Shown here piece after piece: positions 22,016 to 33,000 of a DNA stretch of 64,000 nucleotides (positions are counted from its first letter, which is position 1; each line of letters begins with the position of its first letter). The stretch covers positions 89,393,479 to 89,457,478 of the forward strand of contig CM067445.1 in the NCBI GenBank assembly GCA_034508935.3, read 5' to 3'. This stretch comes from Berghia stephanieae. Taxonomy: Eukaryota > Mollusca > Gastropoda > Nudibranchia > Aeolidiidae. A program made the position numbers and the translations under genes. Below the pieces are notes generated by a model, which ran no database searches, was not told the DNA's origin, and worked only from the letters and a program-made list of their open reading frames with translations.

Positions 22016-22298
22016 TCAGGATTGTTTCAGAGCAACCAAATCATCAGCGTGTATTTGATGACTATGTACACCGTATAATGATAATTCCTTTAAACCCTTC
22101 TGAGTAACACCATTAGATTCCGTCGGAAAGAACCCTACAAACCAATAAAGATAATCCATCCACCAAAACAATTGTCCTGTCTCCACGGGAATCGACCAGG
22201 CTGTTTCAATGTGGAATGTAAGGGCCAATAATATTGCCAAGGAAAAAACAAACCCAGCGAAAATTTTTACGAATAGCTTGTCTGTTTAACTTGGACAT
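22016..22298 (-). CDS. candidate small membrane protein or exon, unknown family
   Basis: The minus strand reads MSKLNRQAIRK from an ATG at 22298. After a 1-base shift in an A-run near 22263-22268 it reads IFAGFVFSLAILLALTFHI, then an aromatic stretch (GQLFWWMDYLYWFVGFF) and a polar end (LVALKQS) to the stop at 22016. This is about 93 residues with a basic N-terminus and one strong membrane segment, which would suit a signal anchor. Alternatively it is an exon beginning after ttaaacAG near 22284. No homologue is recognised, and the frame break could mean a pseudogene or sequence error. Confidence 0.35.
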
Positions 22299-22476
22299 TA
22301 GCTGCTTCCGGTTTGTTTGCTTGTTAAATACCGACAGAAAAAAGTAGTGGGTGTGTCTTTCATCTCCGCTTGGACGTCATCATGTGATGCGTAATATGAT
22401 GGAAAATAATTTTTCTGCTAACGATGATATTTAATATTGTCCAAGAATTTTATCCATAAAGGTGCAGTTGGTTGTC

Positions 22477-22745
22477 TTAACGCTGTCCTTACCAGCCATT
22501 TTCACAATTTTCCCCAAAAACATCACACACGCCGAACAAAAAAAAAACCCAGACATTTCTTACTGAAACAGAAAAGCAACAAACACATTCTATATGTAAT
22601 ATTGTACGACAATATGTGCTCTGTTGCAGAATGTCTAGTTTTTTATAGCTAATGCAAAAAAAAAAAAAAAAATGAAATCTGAATGAGAAAAGTGACGGTT
22701 GTAACATATGTGACGATTTTCAATGGGTGGTAAGGAGAGGGTTAA
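22477..22745. mobile_element. MITE-2 copy
   Basis: Flanked by TTAA on both sides. The left end is cgctgtccttaccagcca and the right end gggtggtaaggagaggg. Contains an internal A-run of 17. Confidence 0.85.
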
Positions 22746-22978
22746 ACTGACACAACACATTTTATAATTATAACGAGACAACTTTATTGTTAACATCGTC
22801 CAATTCAGAGGACCTCAACATGTCACAATGTCGAAATATTACACTTGAATAACTTCAAAGCTGTTGTTGTTTTTGTTTGGTCGGAAATCATTTTGAAGAA
22901 TTAAAAACCCACCATTTTAATTTATTAATTTTCGATGATTACATTTTCTGACTAATTTCAATATAAAAAATGTGCTAT

Positions 22979-23236
22979 TTAACTCTCTCCTTACCAGCCA
23001 TTTTCAGGATTTTCCCCAAAACTTCACACCCAACCATCACAAAAATATATTTTTTATCACTCAAACACAATAGCACTAAATTCTTGCGGTAAGTCATTTC
23101 TTTAGCAAAACATTCTCTATAACACAATGTTCATTTTCTTTAAATTTTATGATGTACAAGAGAAATTTGAATAAGAAAAATGTTGGTATCGTAACGAATG
23201 TGACGATTTTCCTATAGTTGGTAAGGAGAGGGTTAA
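22979..23236. mobile_element. MITE-2 copy, near intact
   Basis: TTAA-CTCTCTCCTTACCAGCC at the left and GTTGGTAAGGAGAGGG-TTAA at the right. The roughly 250-bp body matches 58827-59091 and 45659-45912 closely. Confidence 0.9.
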
Positions 23237-23564
23237 GTAAAAGATAGTAAAATTTGCGAAATTAGTGGCACACACATGTTATAACACAAAGATTTATTCA
23301 AATTCTTCCGTTGCCAAGAAACTGAAGAATGGAAAAACGATGATAGCAACGTTTGGTTAGCCTGTTTTCTACCGGTTACTTGATTGATTGATAGACACAT
23401 TAAATAGGTTACACATATCAGTTTATTCAGTAAAAATATTGAGAGCAGGCTCAGATAATGCCAAATATGGTCGGTGTAGTCACAAAGGGATCTGACTGCT
23501 TTAAACTAAAATTGTGTTGGAACCCCATCCAAAAACCCTGGAGGTTATTTAAGCATTTAACGTT
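23237..23564. other. no gene seen
   Basis: No supported coding or repeat feature. Confidence 0.35.
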
Positions 23565-23668
23565 GCAAAGTCCCAGGTTTGAGAGCTTTTTGCCAAGATG
23601 ACGGTCATTTAAGTCGGTCGATATTTAAAGGACGAGTTTTCTGGTCAAATTTTAAGATACGAGTTTTC
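23565..23668. mobile_element. MITE-6 partial copy
   Basis: One arm with gtcccaggtttgagag, gccaagatga and ggacgagttttctggtcaa. Confidence 0.65.
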
Positions 23669-23702
23669 GTTTAAAGTTAGGTCTTTAACTTGTTAGGAAA
23701 CT

Positions 23703-23863
23703 CCCATAGTGCCATCCAGAAACAAAACGGACCAACACACAAAAAAACTGTGTAATACTAGTCGTTTTTAGTTTGGTTAATACAGTTTAGTGAGAATTAC
23801 TCATAACCGTGGATGGCATAAAAACAATAACAGACTTGAGTGACGCCATCTTCATTCTATCTA
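23703..23863 (+). mobile_element. MITE-3 copy, left end missing
   Basis: Ends in attctatcta directly abutting the next MITE-3 copy at 23864. Confidence 0.75.
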
Positions 23864-24050
23864 TAGATAGAATGCGCTTGGCCAAGGAGTTCACAACATT
23901 GCCATCCGGAAGTATAACGGACCAACACACAAACTCTGTGTAACCATGAACGTTTATAGTCTGGTTAATACAATTTAGTGAGAACAACTCACAAACGCGG
24001 ATGGCAAAAACAATAATAAAGGCCGAGTGACGTCATCTTCGAACTATCTA
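23864..24050 (+). mobile_element. MITE-3 copy, head-to-tail with the previous one
   Basis: TAGATAGAATGCGCTTGGC to GAACTATCTA. The junction with the upstream copy reads CTATCTATAGATAG with no bases between. Confidence 0.85.
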
Positions 24051-24079
24051 TAGGTCGTGGATTCAGGTATAGCCATATT

Positions 24080-24287
24080 TAACGTTTTGCCCGACACTAA
24101 AATCCTCTTGGACTGGCAGTTTGACGTCAGTTTAAAGGTTTCGTGCAGCGTCTAGTGAGTTGTCGTTAGTAGAGCCCAAAGAAACAAGTGATCCCATTCC
24201 TTGAACTAGTGAATACAACTCATGATTTGTTTTCTTTTGCTGTCAAAGACTTGTCTTTTGACGCATTTTTTGGTCAGTGTCAGGCTA
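24080..24287. mobile_element. MITE-4 copy
   Basis: Left end cccgacactaaaatcc and right end ggtcagtgtcaggcta, directly followed by the MITE-3 end TAGATAG. Inner gtgagttgtcgttagtag and tgatttgttttcttttgc mark the family. Confidence 0.75.
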
Positions 24288-24666
24288 TAGATAGTATGCG
24301 CTTGGCTAAGAAGCTCATAACATTGCCATCCGGAAGTATAACGGACCAACACACAAAACTGTGTGTATCCATGAACGTTTATAGTCAGGTTAATAGATAG
24401 AATGCGCTTGGCCAAGGAGTTCACAACATTGCCATCCGGAAGTATAACGGACCAACACACAAACTCTGTGTAACCATGAACGTTTATAGTCAGGATGATA
24501 CAGTTTAGTGAGAACAACTCACAAAACGCGGATGGCAAAAACAACAACAAAGGCCTGAGTGACGTCATCTGCATACTATCTATACAGTTCAGTGAGTATT
24601 GCTCATAAACGTGGATGGCAAAAAACAATAACAAAGACCTGAGTGACGTCATTTTCGAACTATCTA
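24288..24666 (+). mobile_element. MITE-3 copy with another MITE-3 nested in it
   Basis: The outer copy covers 24288-24393 and 24583-24666. A complete inner copy (24394-24582) splits it inside ggttaatacagttcag at a TA step. Confidence 0.85.
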
Positions 24667-24808
24667 TAAGTTAACGATGGCTACGCTCCGATTCAGGCCC
24701 CTGTGAATTGCGTAATGTTGAATCGTTTACTCTTTTCTTTTAACCATTCGTGTGAACAAAATGAGTAGGTATCTGGTTGGTAACATTGTTGTCTGTATAA
24801 ATAGTAAC

Positions 24809-24918
24809 CATGAACTTTTATAGTCTAGATAATACAGTTAAGTGAGATTTACTCATAAACGTGGATGGCAAAAAATAAAAGCAAAGACCTGAGCGACGGC
24901 AACGTCATACTATCTATG
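24809..24918 (+). mobile_element. MITE-3 right-half copy
   Basis: Starts within the family at accatgaacttttatag and ends catactatctat. Confidence 0.7.
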
Positions 24919-25772
24919 AGAAGCGTCATGTCTCATCTTACTTCCTACGTCTTTGGTGTTACAGCTGGCTCGTGATCTCTCGTAAAGTCCTGTAAACCTA
25001 TTTAGAAAATATTACACTTCATAAAAGCCCACATACTTCCAATGGTCAACGCACAGCGGGCCCTTCCGTTTATATTTCATGTTACAATAAGTCTAATAGA
25101 AGAACCCTGTTTTTCCGAGACCCCCAAAGCTTCAGAGAATAATGGATAATGCATGTCTAGTCATTAATCATAATCAATGGGACCGATCTATATTCAGGTT
25201 TCCGTCCAACCAAGTCATCAATCACATGATTTGGTGCTGTACAACGATTGGATATTTCTTTAACAATGTAAATACGCTACTTTGTTTATGAAAGTTGTAA
25301 ACGTACACATGTGTCAAACAGAACAAAATGACCAATCGTGATGTTAGATATTTCAAAAGCTGTGAGCACTTTTCACTATATGGGTCACTTTGAGCACATT
25401 TTGCAATGTGACCAATGACCTCGAGCACGTGGAAAGATAATATAGATCGCTCCCATTATGGCAAGAATAAAAGCTGTCTATAATTCGTGACTATTATTAT
25501 TTTTTTTCGTGATCAAACAGGGAATAGGTTGTTTCAATATAATGGCTTCGATTTGTCCAGCTGAGATTGGCATTGACGGTGTACTTAAGGCACAACGGTC
25601 AGTCGCAAGCATGCTGGGAATTAAATTACGGAATCCGGATGTGGCACAGAATACACGATGAATGTCCTATCTCATCTCTATGGAGACACGTTGGATGGTG
25701 CGTGTGGTCTCTTTTCACGCGAAAGCTGCAAGTTACTTTAGATTCTGGATAATATAGCTTTTCATATTCAGT
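24919..25772. other. no gene seen
   Basis: Unique AT-rich sequence. Short open frames only, without splice context. Confidence 0.35.
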
Positions 25773-26075
25773 GTGCGGCTATGTGGTCTAGTGGTATGAC
25801 ACTCGCTTTCGGATCGGAAGGTCCTGGGTTCGAGCCTCGCTCGGCGCATAGTTAGTTGAGTCCTTGGAAAAAGCTCTTAACTCTCATTCTCTCACCGTAC
25901 TCAGGTGTAGATGAGTACCTGGTCGTTAACAGCGTTGTCTCTGTCCGAAAAAAAGTGTAATATCGCCTAACAGGCGTTATGTCTCGTTCTACTTCTTACG
26001 TGTTGCTGTTGGTCAGGGACCCTTTGTAAAGCGCTTTGAGCATATTTAGTGGATATTGCTCTATATAGAAGCTCT
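25773..26075 (+). mobile_element. SINE-A, full length
   Basis: The tRNA-like head has an A box (tggtctagtgg) and B box (gggttcgagcc), closest by eye to tRNA-Pro (ggtctagtggtatga...ctcgctt). The body has gtactcaggtgtaga/tgagtac and cgcctaacaggcg hairpins, and the end is gcgctttgagca..ttagtggatattg. It has no protein and depends on a LINE for movement. Confidence 0.85.
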
Positions 26076-26157
26076 TTTTAAAAAAACTTATCTTCCAAAG
26101 TCATCGAATTTATTAAGCTTGTGGTTATCCAGTAAACGTTTTTGAACATAATTTTGA

Positions 26158-26290
26158 CACCGCCTTCGGATCGAAAGCTCTGAGCGGCGCATAGTTGAGT
26201 CCTTGAAAAAGGCTCTTTATTCACATTCCCTCATTCTACTCAAGTGTAATATGAATATCTGGCCATTAACAGCTTTGTCTCTTCCGTTTT
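26158..26290 (+). mobile_element. SINE-A fragment
   Basis: Matches the middle of SINE-A from ccttcggatcgaaagctc to acagctttgtctcttccg; head start and tail missing. Confidence 0.7.
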
Positions 26291-26399
26291 GGGGTGATGC
26301 GTCACATTTCCATAAAACAGAGCTAGATCCAAGAACAAATCTTAAAACCCATCATATATAATTTTGAGAATACGTGATGAAGACCCATTTTTGTTTGTG

Positions 26400-26600
26400 T
26401 GTGACATAAATAATAATGTGAAATTGAATGTAAGCTTCAATTTGATTACAAAAACCGATCAAATGAACGTTTCGGGTTTCCCCTTTATCAACAAAACAGG
26501 ATGAACGAAACACCACAGATGAATGAGATGATGTGGTAGTGGCGTAGTTAAGATGAATAAACAAAACATTGGTTGGCAGGAAATAGTATGCTCCTTCGTG
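26400..26600 (-). repeat. dispersed repeat with CCGAAACGTT motif
   Basis: Reverse copy of 43490-43665 (tgatgtggtagtggcgtag, aacgtttcgggtttcccc, cttcaatttgattac). It carries the hammerhead-like TTGATAAAGG...CCGAAACG phrase on the minus strand. Possibly a Penelope-like terminal remnant; no protein part is seen. Confidence 0.5.
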
Positions 26601-26971
26601 AGGAAGCACGAATTAAATAGAATACTAGATATTTCTAAAAAGTATGCAATTAATTCCAGCAGCAACATTTACATTTGTGTGTGACAGAATATTCTACGGA
26701 GTGAGCTAAATGCTTAGGACCAGTAACAACAAAAAGTTTCATTAATTAATGAATAACTCGTTTTATTTTTTGGTTCGAAAAATACTCACACGATGACCAA
26801 TAAATCTCTTTCATACGCCCACTTGCGAGTATATAAAACGCAATCCTTCAATCTTTTCATCAACATCCATCGCTATAATATTATATCAAGAGGATTTCAC
26901 ATTAACTAATTAAGAATTGATTCCGGAGTATTGATTATTAACCTATTATAACTCTCATTCACTTTATGTGC

Positions 26972-26974
<3 letters not shown>
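26601..26974. other. no gene seen
   Basis: A TATATAAAAC string at 26830 resembles a TATA box, but no gene follows that I can support. Confidence 0.3.
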
Positions 26975-27029
<55 letters not shown>

Positions 27030-27203
27030 TATATATATAATATACATACACTACTACTACTACTACTACTATTACTACTACTACTACACACCCAGTTTGC
27101 GTACATATATTATACACACATCCACACATACACACACATGCGCCTTCTACATCCGGAAACAACATTGGCGCCAACTGACAACACACACACACACACACAT
27201 ACA

Positions 27204-27275
<72 letters not shown>
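26975..27275. repeat. compound microsatellite (AT)n, (CTA)n, (CA)n, (AT)n
   Basis: AT runs at about 26976-27040 and 27207-27274, CTA repeats at 27050-27087 and CA at 27180-27199. Long open frames here are only low-complexity translation. Confidence 0.95.
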
Positions 27276-27276
<1 letters not shown>

Positions 27277-27856
27277 ACAATTCATCCTGTTTATCTACAT
27301 CTATCTACCTATCTATCCCTTTAACTTCCTACTTGCTTATCAATCTATCCATCTATTTATTTATATATCTGATCCACTCAACTACCCACGAGTACAAATC
27401 CCCTAATTTAGAATAGCTATACTCATGATAAAAAAACCCACCTTAAACATTTTGTTTATAAATATTTGTTTTGATCCGCAGTGCATCGATAGAAGAGGCT
27501 GATAGAAATTTCTTTTCTATGTACCGAGCATCCTATACTGTTCTGCATTAAAAAAAAAAATACGGGGTCCATCTTACTATCTGGGCCTGGGGCTGATATA
27601 GTGATAAACAACGTTAATAAGTTTGTTTTAATAGTTGTCTGGAAGATGTGAGTGGGTGAAAAGAGTTTTTAAAAATGTTTTGGTTTCAGTGTAGATAATA
27701 GATGTGAATAGAAAGACGAGCTTTTGTGTTGGATATATACAAAGACAATGAAATCAATAAGTATGATTTATCAATATTGTAACAACACAGGACGAGAAAG
27801 ATGTGTGCATACGAGTATTATAATATCAAAGTAGGGGGCAGTCACTGGTGTGAAAT
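27276..27856. other. no gene seen
   Basis: A short CTAT-type tract near 27300-27370, then unique AT-rich sequence. Confidence 0.35.
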
Positions 27857-28091
27857 GTGACCCATCATCTCAAAACGGTATTATGTCGGAACGAACCAGA
27901 TGCTTAAAATCCAAATTAAATGTTAAACTGGTCAAAAATATAAATTGTTGGCATTAGCACCCTAAAATATGGTATCCATTCTCCTCAATAAAACATACAA
28001 ACTCAACACAAGTCTGATATTTCTGGCTATAAATTCAATTTTCAACATCTTAACCAACCCGACTTAATATCGTTTTGAGGCGAAGGGTCAC
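27857..28091. mobile_element. MITE-1 copy
   Basis: GTGACCCATC left end and AAGGGTCAC right end with AAAT duplicated on both sides. Confidence 0.85.
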
Positions 28092-28177
28092 AAATAAAAG
28101 ATCTGAAAAAAGTGCGTGTGGATGGAGCAGTGCCAGAGAAAGCAAGCAAGAAAAATACTAGAAAAAAGCCAACCCGG

Positions 28178-28731
28178 TTAACCATCTCTTTACCACCTAT
28201 ATAGGAAAAATCGTCACATTCGTTACGATGCAAGCAACAGTTTTCTTATTCTGATTTCATTTTGATATAGTTATAGCTATAAAAACTTGACACTGTGTTC
28301 AGAGCTCATTTTTTCTGAACAAAATATAGAATATACTGGTTACTTATCTGTTTGAAAAATCTATTTTTGTTTTTGGGTGGGTATGAACTTTTGGGTATAA
28401 TTCTTTTTTTTTTAATGAGCTTTTATATAGCGCAATATCCACTAAACGTGCTAAAGCGCATTACAAGGGGTCCCTGTCCAACAGCAACATTTAACATTGA
28501 GGACAAGACATGACGCCTGTAAGGCGATATTATAATTTTTTTCGGACAGAGACAACGCTGTTAATGGCCAGGTGCTCATTTTACACCTCAGTACGGTGGG
28601 AGAATGTGAGTAAAGAGCCTTTTCCAAGGACTGAACTATGCGCCGATCGAACGAGGATCGAACCCAGGACCTTCCGGTCCGAAAGCGAGTGTCATACCAC
28701 AAGACCAAATAACTGGTAAGTAGAGAGTTAA
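28178..28731. mobile_element. MITE-2 copy interrupted by SINE-A
   Basis: TTAA-CCATCTCTTTACCACC at 28178 and CTGGTAAGTAGAGAG-TTAA ending 28731 are the two ends. The SINE at 28417-28711 separates them near the right end. Confidence 0.8.
28417..28711 (-). mobile_element. SINE-A, full length, nested in MITE-2
   Basis: Reverse copy from gagcttttatatagcgcaat to the tRNA-like head (cataccacaagacca). The B-box region reads gatcgaacccagg on the plus strand. Confidence 0.8.
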
Positions 28732-28839
28732 GTCTTCCTCGATTGTGGAAATTGATCAAAGCGAAGTGTTTCCCCAGTCCAGGAAGACTGTTTTTTTTAA
28801 GATGGTTTTATTTCTTGTATTTTTCTTTTTTACTTTGTT

Positions 28840-29357
28840 TTTGTTTGTGTTTAATGGTTTTACGGCGCTTGCAACACATGAAGCTCATGTCAGCGCTAGT
28901 AAAAAGGAAGAAAATGGGATAGTAAAAAGTTCTAGAATTACAATTAAAGCACCCAAGAAAAAGTAAGACAAGGAGAATTGGATAAAAAAGGGAACATATG
29001 TAGATTCCAAGAGCACACTATCAAAGTACTCAGTGTGAGATCACCTAAAAGTCTTATCCAGTCACGACACAGGCCCCACTAAGAGGAATACACTCAAATG
29101 TTAACAAATCATATATAATATGTAAACAAAACATGATACATTACGTAACAGAGAGTGAGAGTTTTACAAGGAAAAAAATCATCTCGCAAAACTAACTATA
29201 CGTTTGACTGTTTCCCTCTCACCAATGGTATCCGGTCAGGGCCAGGACAAAACCAAGTAATCTCATACAAGACAAAGACAGAAGGCTAGTTAGAAAACAT
29301 ATATAGGGGGATAGAAGACACAGTAAGTACCTCCCTGCCCACTATGGGAGGTCAGGA
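28840..29357 (-). mobile_element. LT-1 LINE tail copy
   Basis: Reverse strand, from ttacggcgcttgcaacac to ctatgggaggtcaggaac, collinear with the 14.5 and 15.7 kb copies. A minus-strand open frame abuts its left end (29358-29534), but I cannot tell whether that is LINE or host sequence. Confidence 0.75.
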
Positions 29358-29576
29358 ACGCCACGCAGTTACTTTGTCTGGTACTGCTCCACATATACGT
29401 TTTGAGACCTTTAAAATTTGTGCAAGATCATCGGCAATGGAGGATAGATAGGCTGACAGACAATGGCTTTCTTTGTACCGGTACGGGTCTAGAAAACCAA
29501 GAATAGCAATATATTGAAAGAGGTCTTGATTCATTCTTGGTAAATGGTATTAATTCGACGTGTACATATAATATGC

Positions 29577-29703
29577 AGGTCTGACATCCGAACGCATTTA
29601 TGGGCCGAGTTTAAAAATGCTGTAATGGCCAATACTTCTCGTCATTTTTTTAGACTTTCTTTACAACAATTAGCCCATAATAAATTGGGTTATCAGAACT
29701 TCA
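29577..29703. repeat. REP-8 diverged copy
   Basis: caggtctgac at the left and gggttatcagaac at the right, with acaacaattagcccata inside; similar to 44230-44354 and 47142-47270. Confidence 0.45.
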
Positions 29704-29787
29704 AATAGGTGCACATTGTATTGATTTCAATGTTCATGAATAGTCTTTAAGATATTCAAGAAAAGTGACTTTTAACTACAAATAATA

Positions 29788-29897
29788 CTGCCGCACTCAC
29801 TCTGAAAAATGACATCATTAAAAAAAATTTGGGCCAGAAAACTCGTCCTTCAAATAGTGATCGATTAAAATGACCCTCATCTTGTCAGTTTTTGATA
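29788..29897. mobile_element. MITE-6 one arm
   Basis: actgccgcactcactctg and gggccagaaaactcgtcc phrases, then tgaccctcatcttg. Confidence 0.65.
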
Positions 29898-29975
29898 GTT
29901 TTGTGTGTTGTTCCGTTATACTTCCGGATGACAATGTTGTGAGCTTCTGCTTAGCCAAGCGCACACGCTATAACA
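29897..29975 (-). mobile_element. MITE-3 fragment
   Basis: gttatacttccggatgacaa and gcttagccaagcgca match the reverse orientation of MITE-3; both ends are cut. Confidence 0.65.
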
Positions 29976-30063
29976 TATCGCCTATTAACGGTAATCCATA
30001 TAATCTAAGCGTATTATGTAAAACTTTCATTTCCTATTATTATTGGACAGTGTACATTTAACA

Positions 30064-33000
30064 TGGGCGACCATCCCCAACCCAGCGCGTCCACAGGTGG
30101 CGGATCGTGGAACGGCCTACAGATCCTGATCTATAGGTTAGCTGTAAAGCCGCGGACCAACTGGCGATAGTCGTGGAGAGTGAGGTTGGGTAGTCTGGCA
30201 GCACAGCTACACATACAAAATGCCTCATATACTCTATGAAGGGACTATCAAGGTGAATGGGAGGCGCCTTAAAACCTGCCAAATGCTCCCACTGCCTTGT
30301 GGGTTATGACCGGGAGGTCAAAAGGCTATGGAGTAAACCAGATAAAAATCCGTCAGAAGGCAACGGGAAACCACTGACGTATCATCCCAAGATCGTCATG
30401 ATGTCCGTCCAAGCGAATCTAGTCAACGACGTCAATGGATGTTTTTCGAGCAACTCGATTACAGCCTCGTCCGGTAGAGATAGTCATGCAGGTGAACAGG
30501 TGACTCTCGACCGTCATCCAGCTACTGTGCACCACCAAACATTACGAACAGCAACATGGAATGTAAGAAGTCTGTATCAGAAAGGAAAATTAGCAAATGT
30601 AGTTATGGAAATGAAGAGATTGAATATCAATGTTTTAGGATTATCAGAAGTTAGATGGAAAGGAGCAGGAGAACTTAATTATGATGACTGTAAAATTATA
30701 TACTCAGGAGGAGGAGAACACCAAAGGGGAGTTGGAATTATACTAGATAATAAAACGGCGCGAGCAGTCAAAGGATTCTGGCCCATATCAGACAGAGTAA
30801 TGGCAATCAAACTACAAGCAAAACCTTTTGATTTTGATATTTTACAAATATACGCCCCAACCACCAGTCACGATGATGAAGAAGTGGAAAATTTCTATCA
30901 ACAAATAGATAAAGCAATGCATCAGTTTAAGTCTTCAGACATAAAACTCATCATGGGCGATTTTAATGCCAAGGTGGGCCGAGAAAGAATAGAAGATATT
31001 GTGGGCCCACATGGTCTGGGAGACAAAAATGACAGAGGTGATCGTCTTATTCAATGGTGCCGTCAACATGATCTGACAATCACAAATACTTGGTCAACAA
31101 ACCACAATAGAAGGAAGTGGACATGGAAAAGTCCTGGAGATGGAGTGAGAAACCAAATAGATTACATACTCATCAGCAAACGTTTCCGAAACTCGGTTTT
31201 GTATGCCAAATCTATGCCGGGGGCTGACTGTAACAGCGATCATATACCTGTGCTATGCCCCATACGAGTTAAATTGAAAATCTGCAAAAGAGCAAAGGCT
31301 AAACCTAAATACCAACTAGACATTCTCCGGGAAGAACAGAAGATACAAGAAAAATTTGAACTATCAGTAAGAAACAAGTTTGAAGTGCTTGGAGAACTAA
31401 CAGATATAGAAGAGAAATATGAGCAGTTTAAAGACAGTGTTGCTGCATCATTAGAAGAAAATGTTCCAACCACACTTAAGTTGCAGAAGAAGAAATGGAT
31501 TACTCCAGAGATATTAGAACTAATGAATGAGAGAAGAAAGGCCAAAAATCAGGAAGAAAAATACAAGACTCTGAACAGGCAGATAAAAAGAAAATGCAAC
31601 GAAGCTAAAGAAGACTGGATAAATGAACAATGTCACTATATAATGTCCTGCAAAGAAAAAAATGGCAAATTCTTCCATCAGAAAATCAAAGAAGTGACAA
31701 ACAAAACTAAATCAGGTGCTAAAAGTGGATGCATCAAAGACAAGCGTGGAAACACCATCATGGACAAAGACTGCATTCTAAACAGATGGTCAGAATATAT
31801 TGAAGAACTTTTTTTTGATAATCGAGGAGAAATGCCTATGATAAAAGAACTGGAAGGGCCCTCTATAATGAAAGATGAAGTTAGGAACGTCATGAAAAGC
31901 ATGAAAAATGGAAAAGCTGCAGGACCTGATGCCATAACAATTGAAGCCTTGACTGGCCTGGGTGAATGGGGGATTGAATTCATCACAAACCTTCTAAATC
32001 AAGTGTATGACACAGGAAAAATGCCAACTGATATGAAACGATCCATTTTTATAGCACTACCAAAAAAGCCAGGGGCAGTTGATTGTGAACAACACAGAAC
32101 TATTAGCCTAATGAGCCACCTCACAAAAATTCTTTTGAAGATAATTTTACTAAGAATAAGAAATAAAATACGACCTGAAATTGGGGAGATGCAATTTGGT
32201 TTTGTTGAGGACAAGGGTACCAGAAATGGAATATTCACATTATCAATGCTGATGGAAAGATGTATTGAAGTAAATAAAGATCTGTATATGTGTTTCATCG
32301 ACTATTCAAAAGCCTTTGATAAAGTACAACACGAAAAACTATTCAAAATTCTATCATCCTTGGACATTGATGGTAAAGATTTAAGAATATTACGGAATTT
32401 GTACTGGGAACAAGAAGCAGCAATGCGTGTTGACAACGAGCTAAGCAGTTTTACACCTATTAGAAGAGGAGTTAGGCAGGGGTGTGTTTTGTCTCCAGAT
32501 TTATTCAACCTCTATAGTGAAATGATATTAAGAGATATCGAACATAAGAAGGGGGTGTGTATTGGAGGAAAGAATGTAACAAATCTGAGGTATGCAGATG
32601 ATACGGTTCTACTGGCAGAATCTGAACATGAACTACAAGAATTACTGGATGTTGTAGTCAGGAGTAGTGAAAATATGGGACTGGAACTGAATATATCTAA
32701 AACAGAATGTATGACGGTATCTAAAAATAATAACCCACCAGCCTGTGTAATAACAAGCAGAGGACAAACAATACAACAAGTTGAATGTTTCAAATATTTA
32801 GGCTTCAATGTAACATCCAATGGAAAATCAGATTGTGAAATAAAGAAAAGAATAGGTATGGCGAAGAATGCATTCAACCAGCTGCATACAATTATGAAAA
32901 ACAGGAATATTAGTATGAAAACAAAAATCAAAGTCCTGGATTGCTATGTACTGTCTGTGCTGCTATATGGTTGTGAGAGCTGGACCATAAACAAGACCAT

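Noticed and set aside
25773-25850. tRNA gene (A and B boxes)
   Set aside because: The cloverleaf is degraded and always attached to the same SINE body; all such heads are SINE-A or SINE-B, not functional tRNAs.
26761-26860. Possible first exon on minus strand ending before GTGAGT
   Set aside because: An ATG-to-donor stretch exists (MLMKRLKDCVLYTRKW), but a plus-strand TATA-like string overlaps and there is no further support.
26906-27416. Overlapping open frames rich in Ile/Tyr/His
   Set aside because: Translation of AT, CTA and CA microsatellites.
29352-29534. Minus-strand frame abutting LT-1
   Set aside because: Looks protein-like but ends at the repeat boundary and cannot be assigned to LINE or host; left uncalled.
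31678-32931. Minus-strand frames over the RTE LINE
   Set aside because: Shadows of the plus-strand LINE protein.
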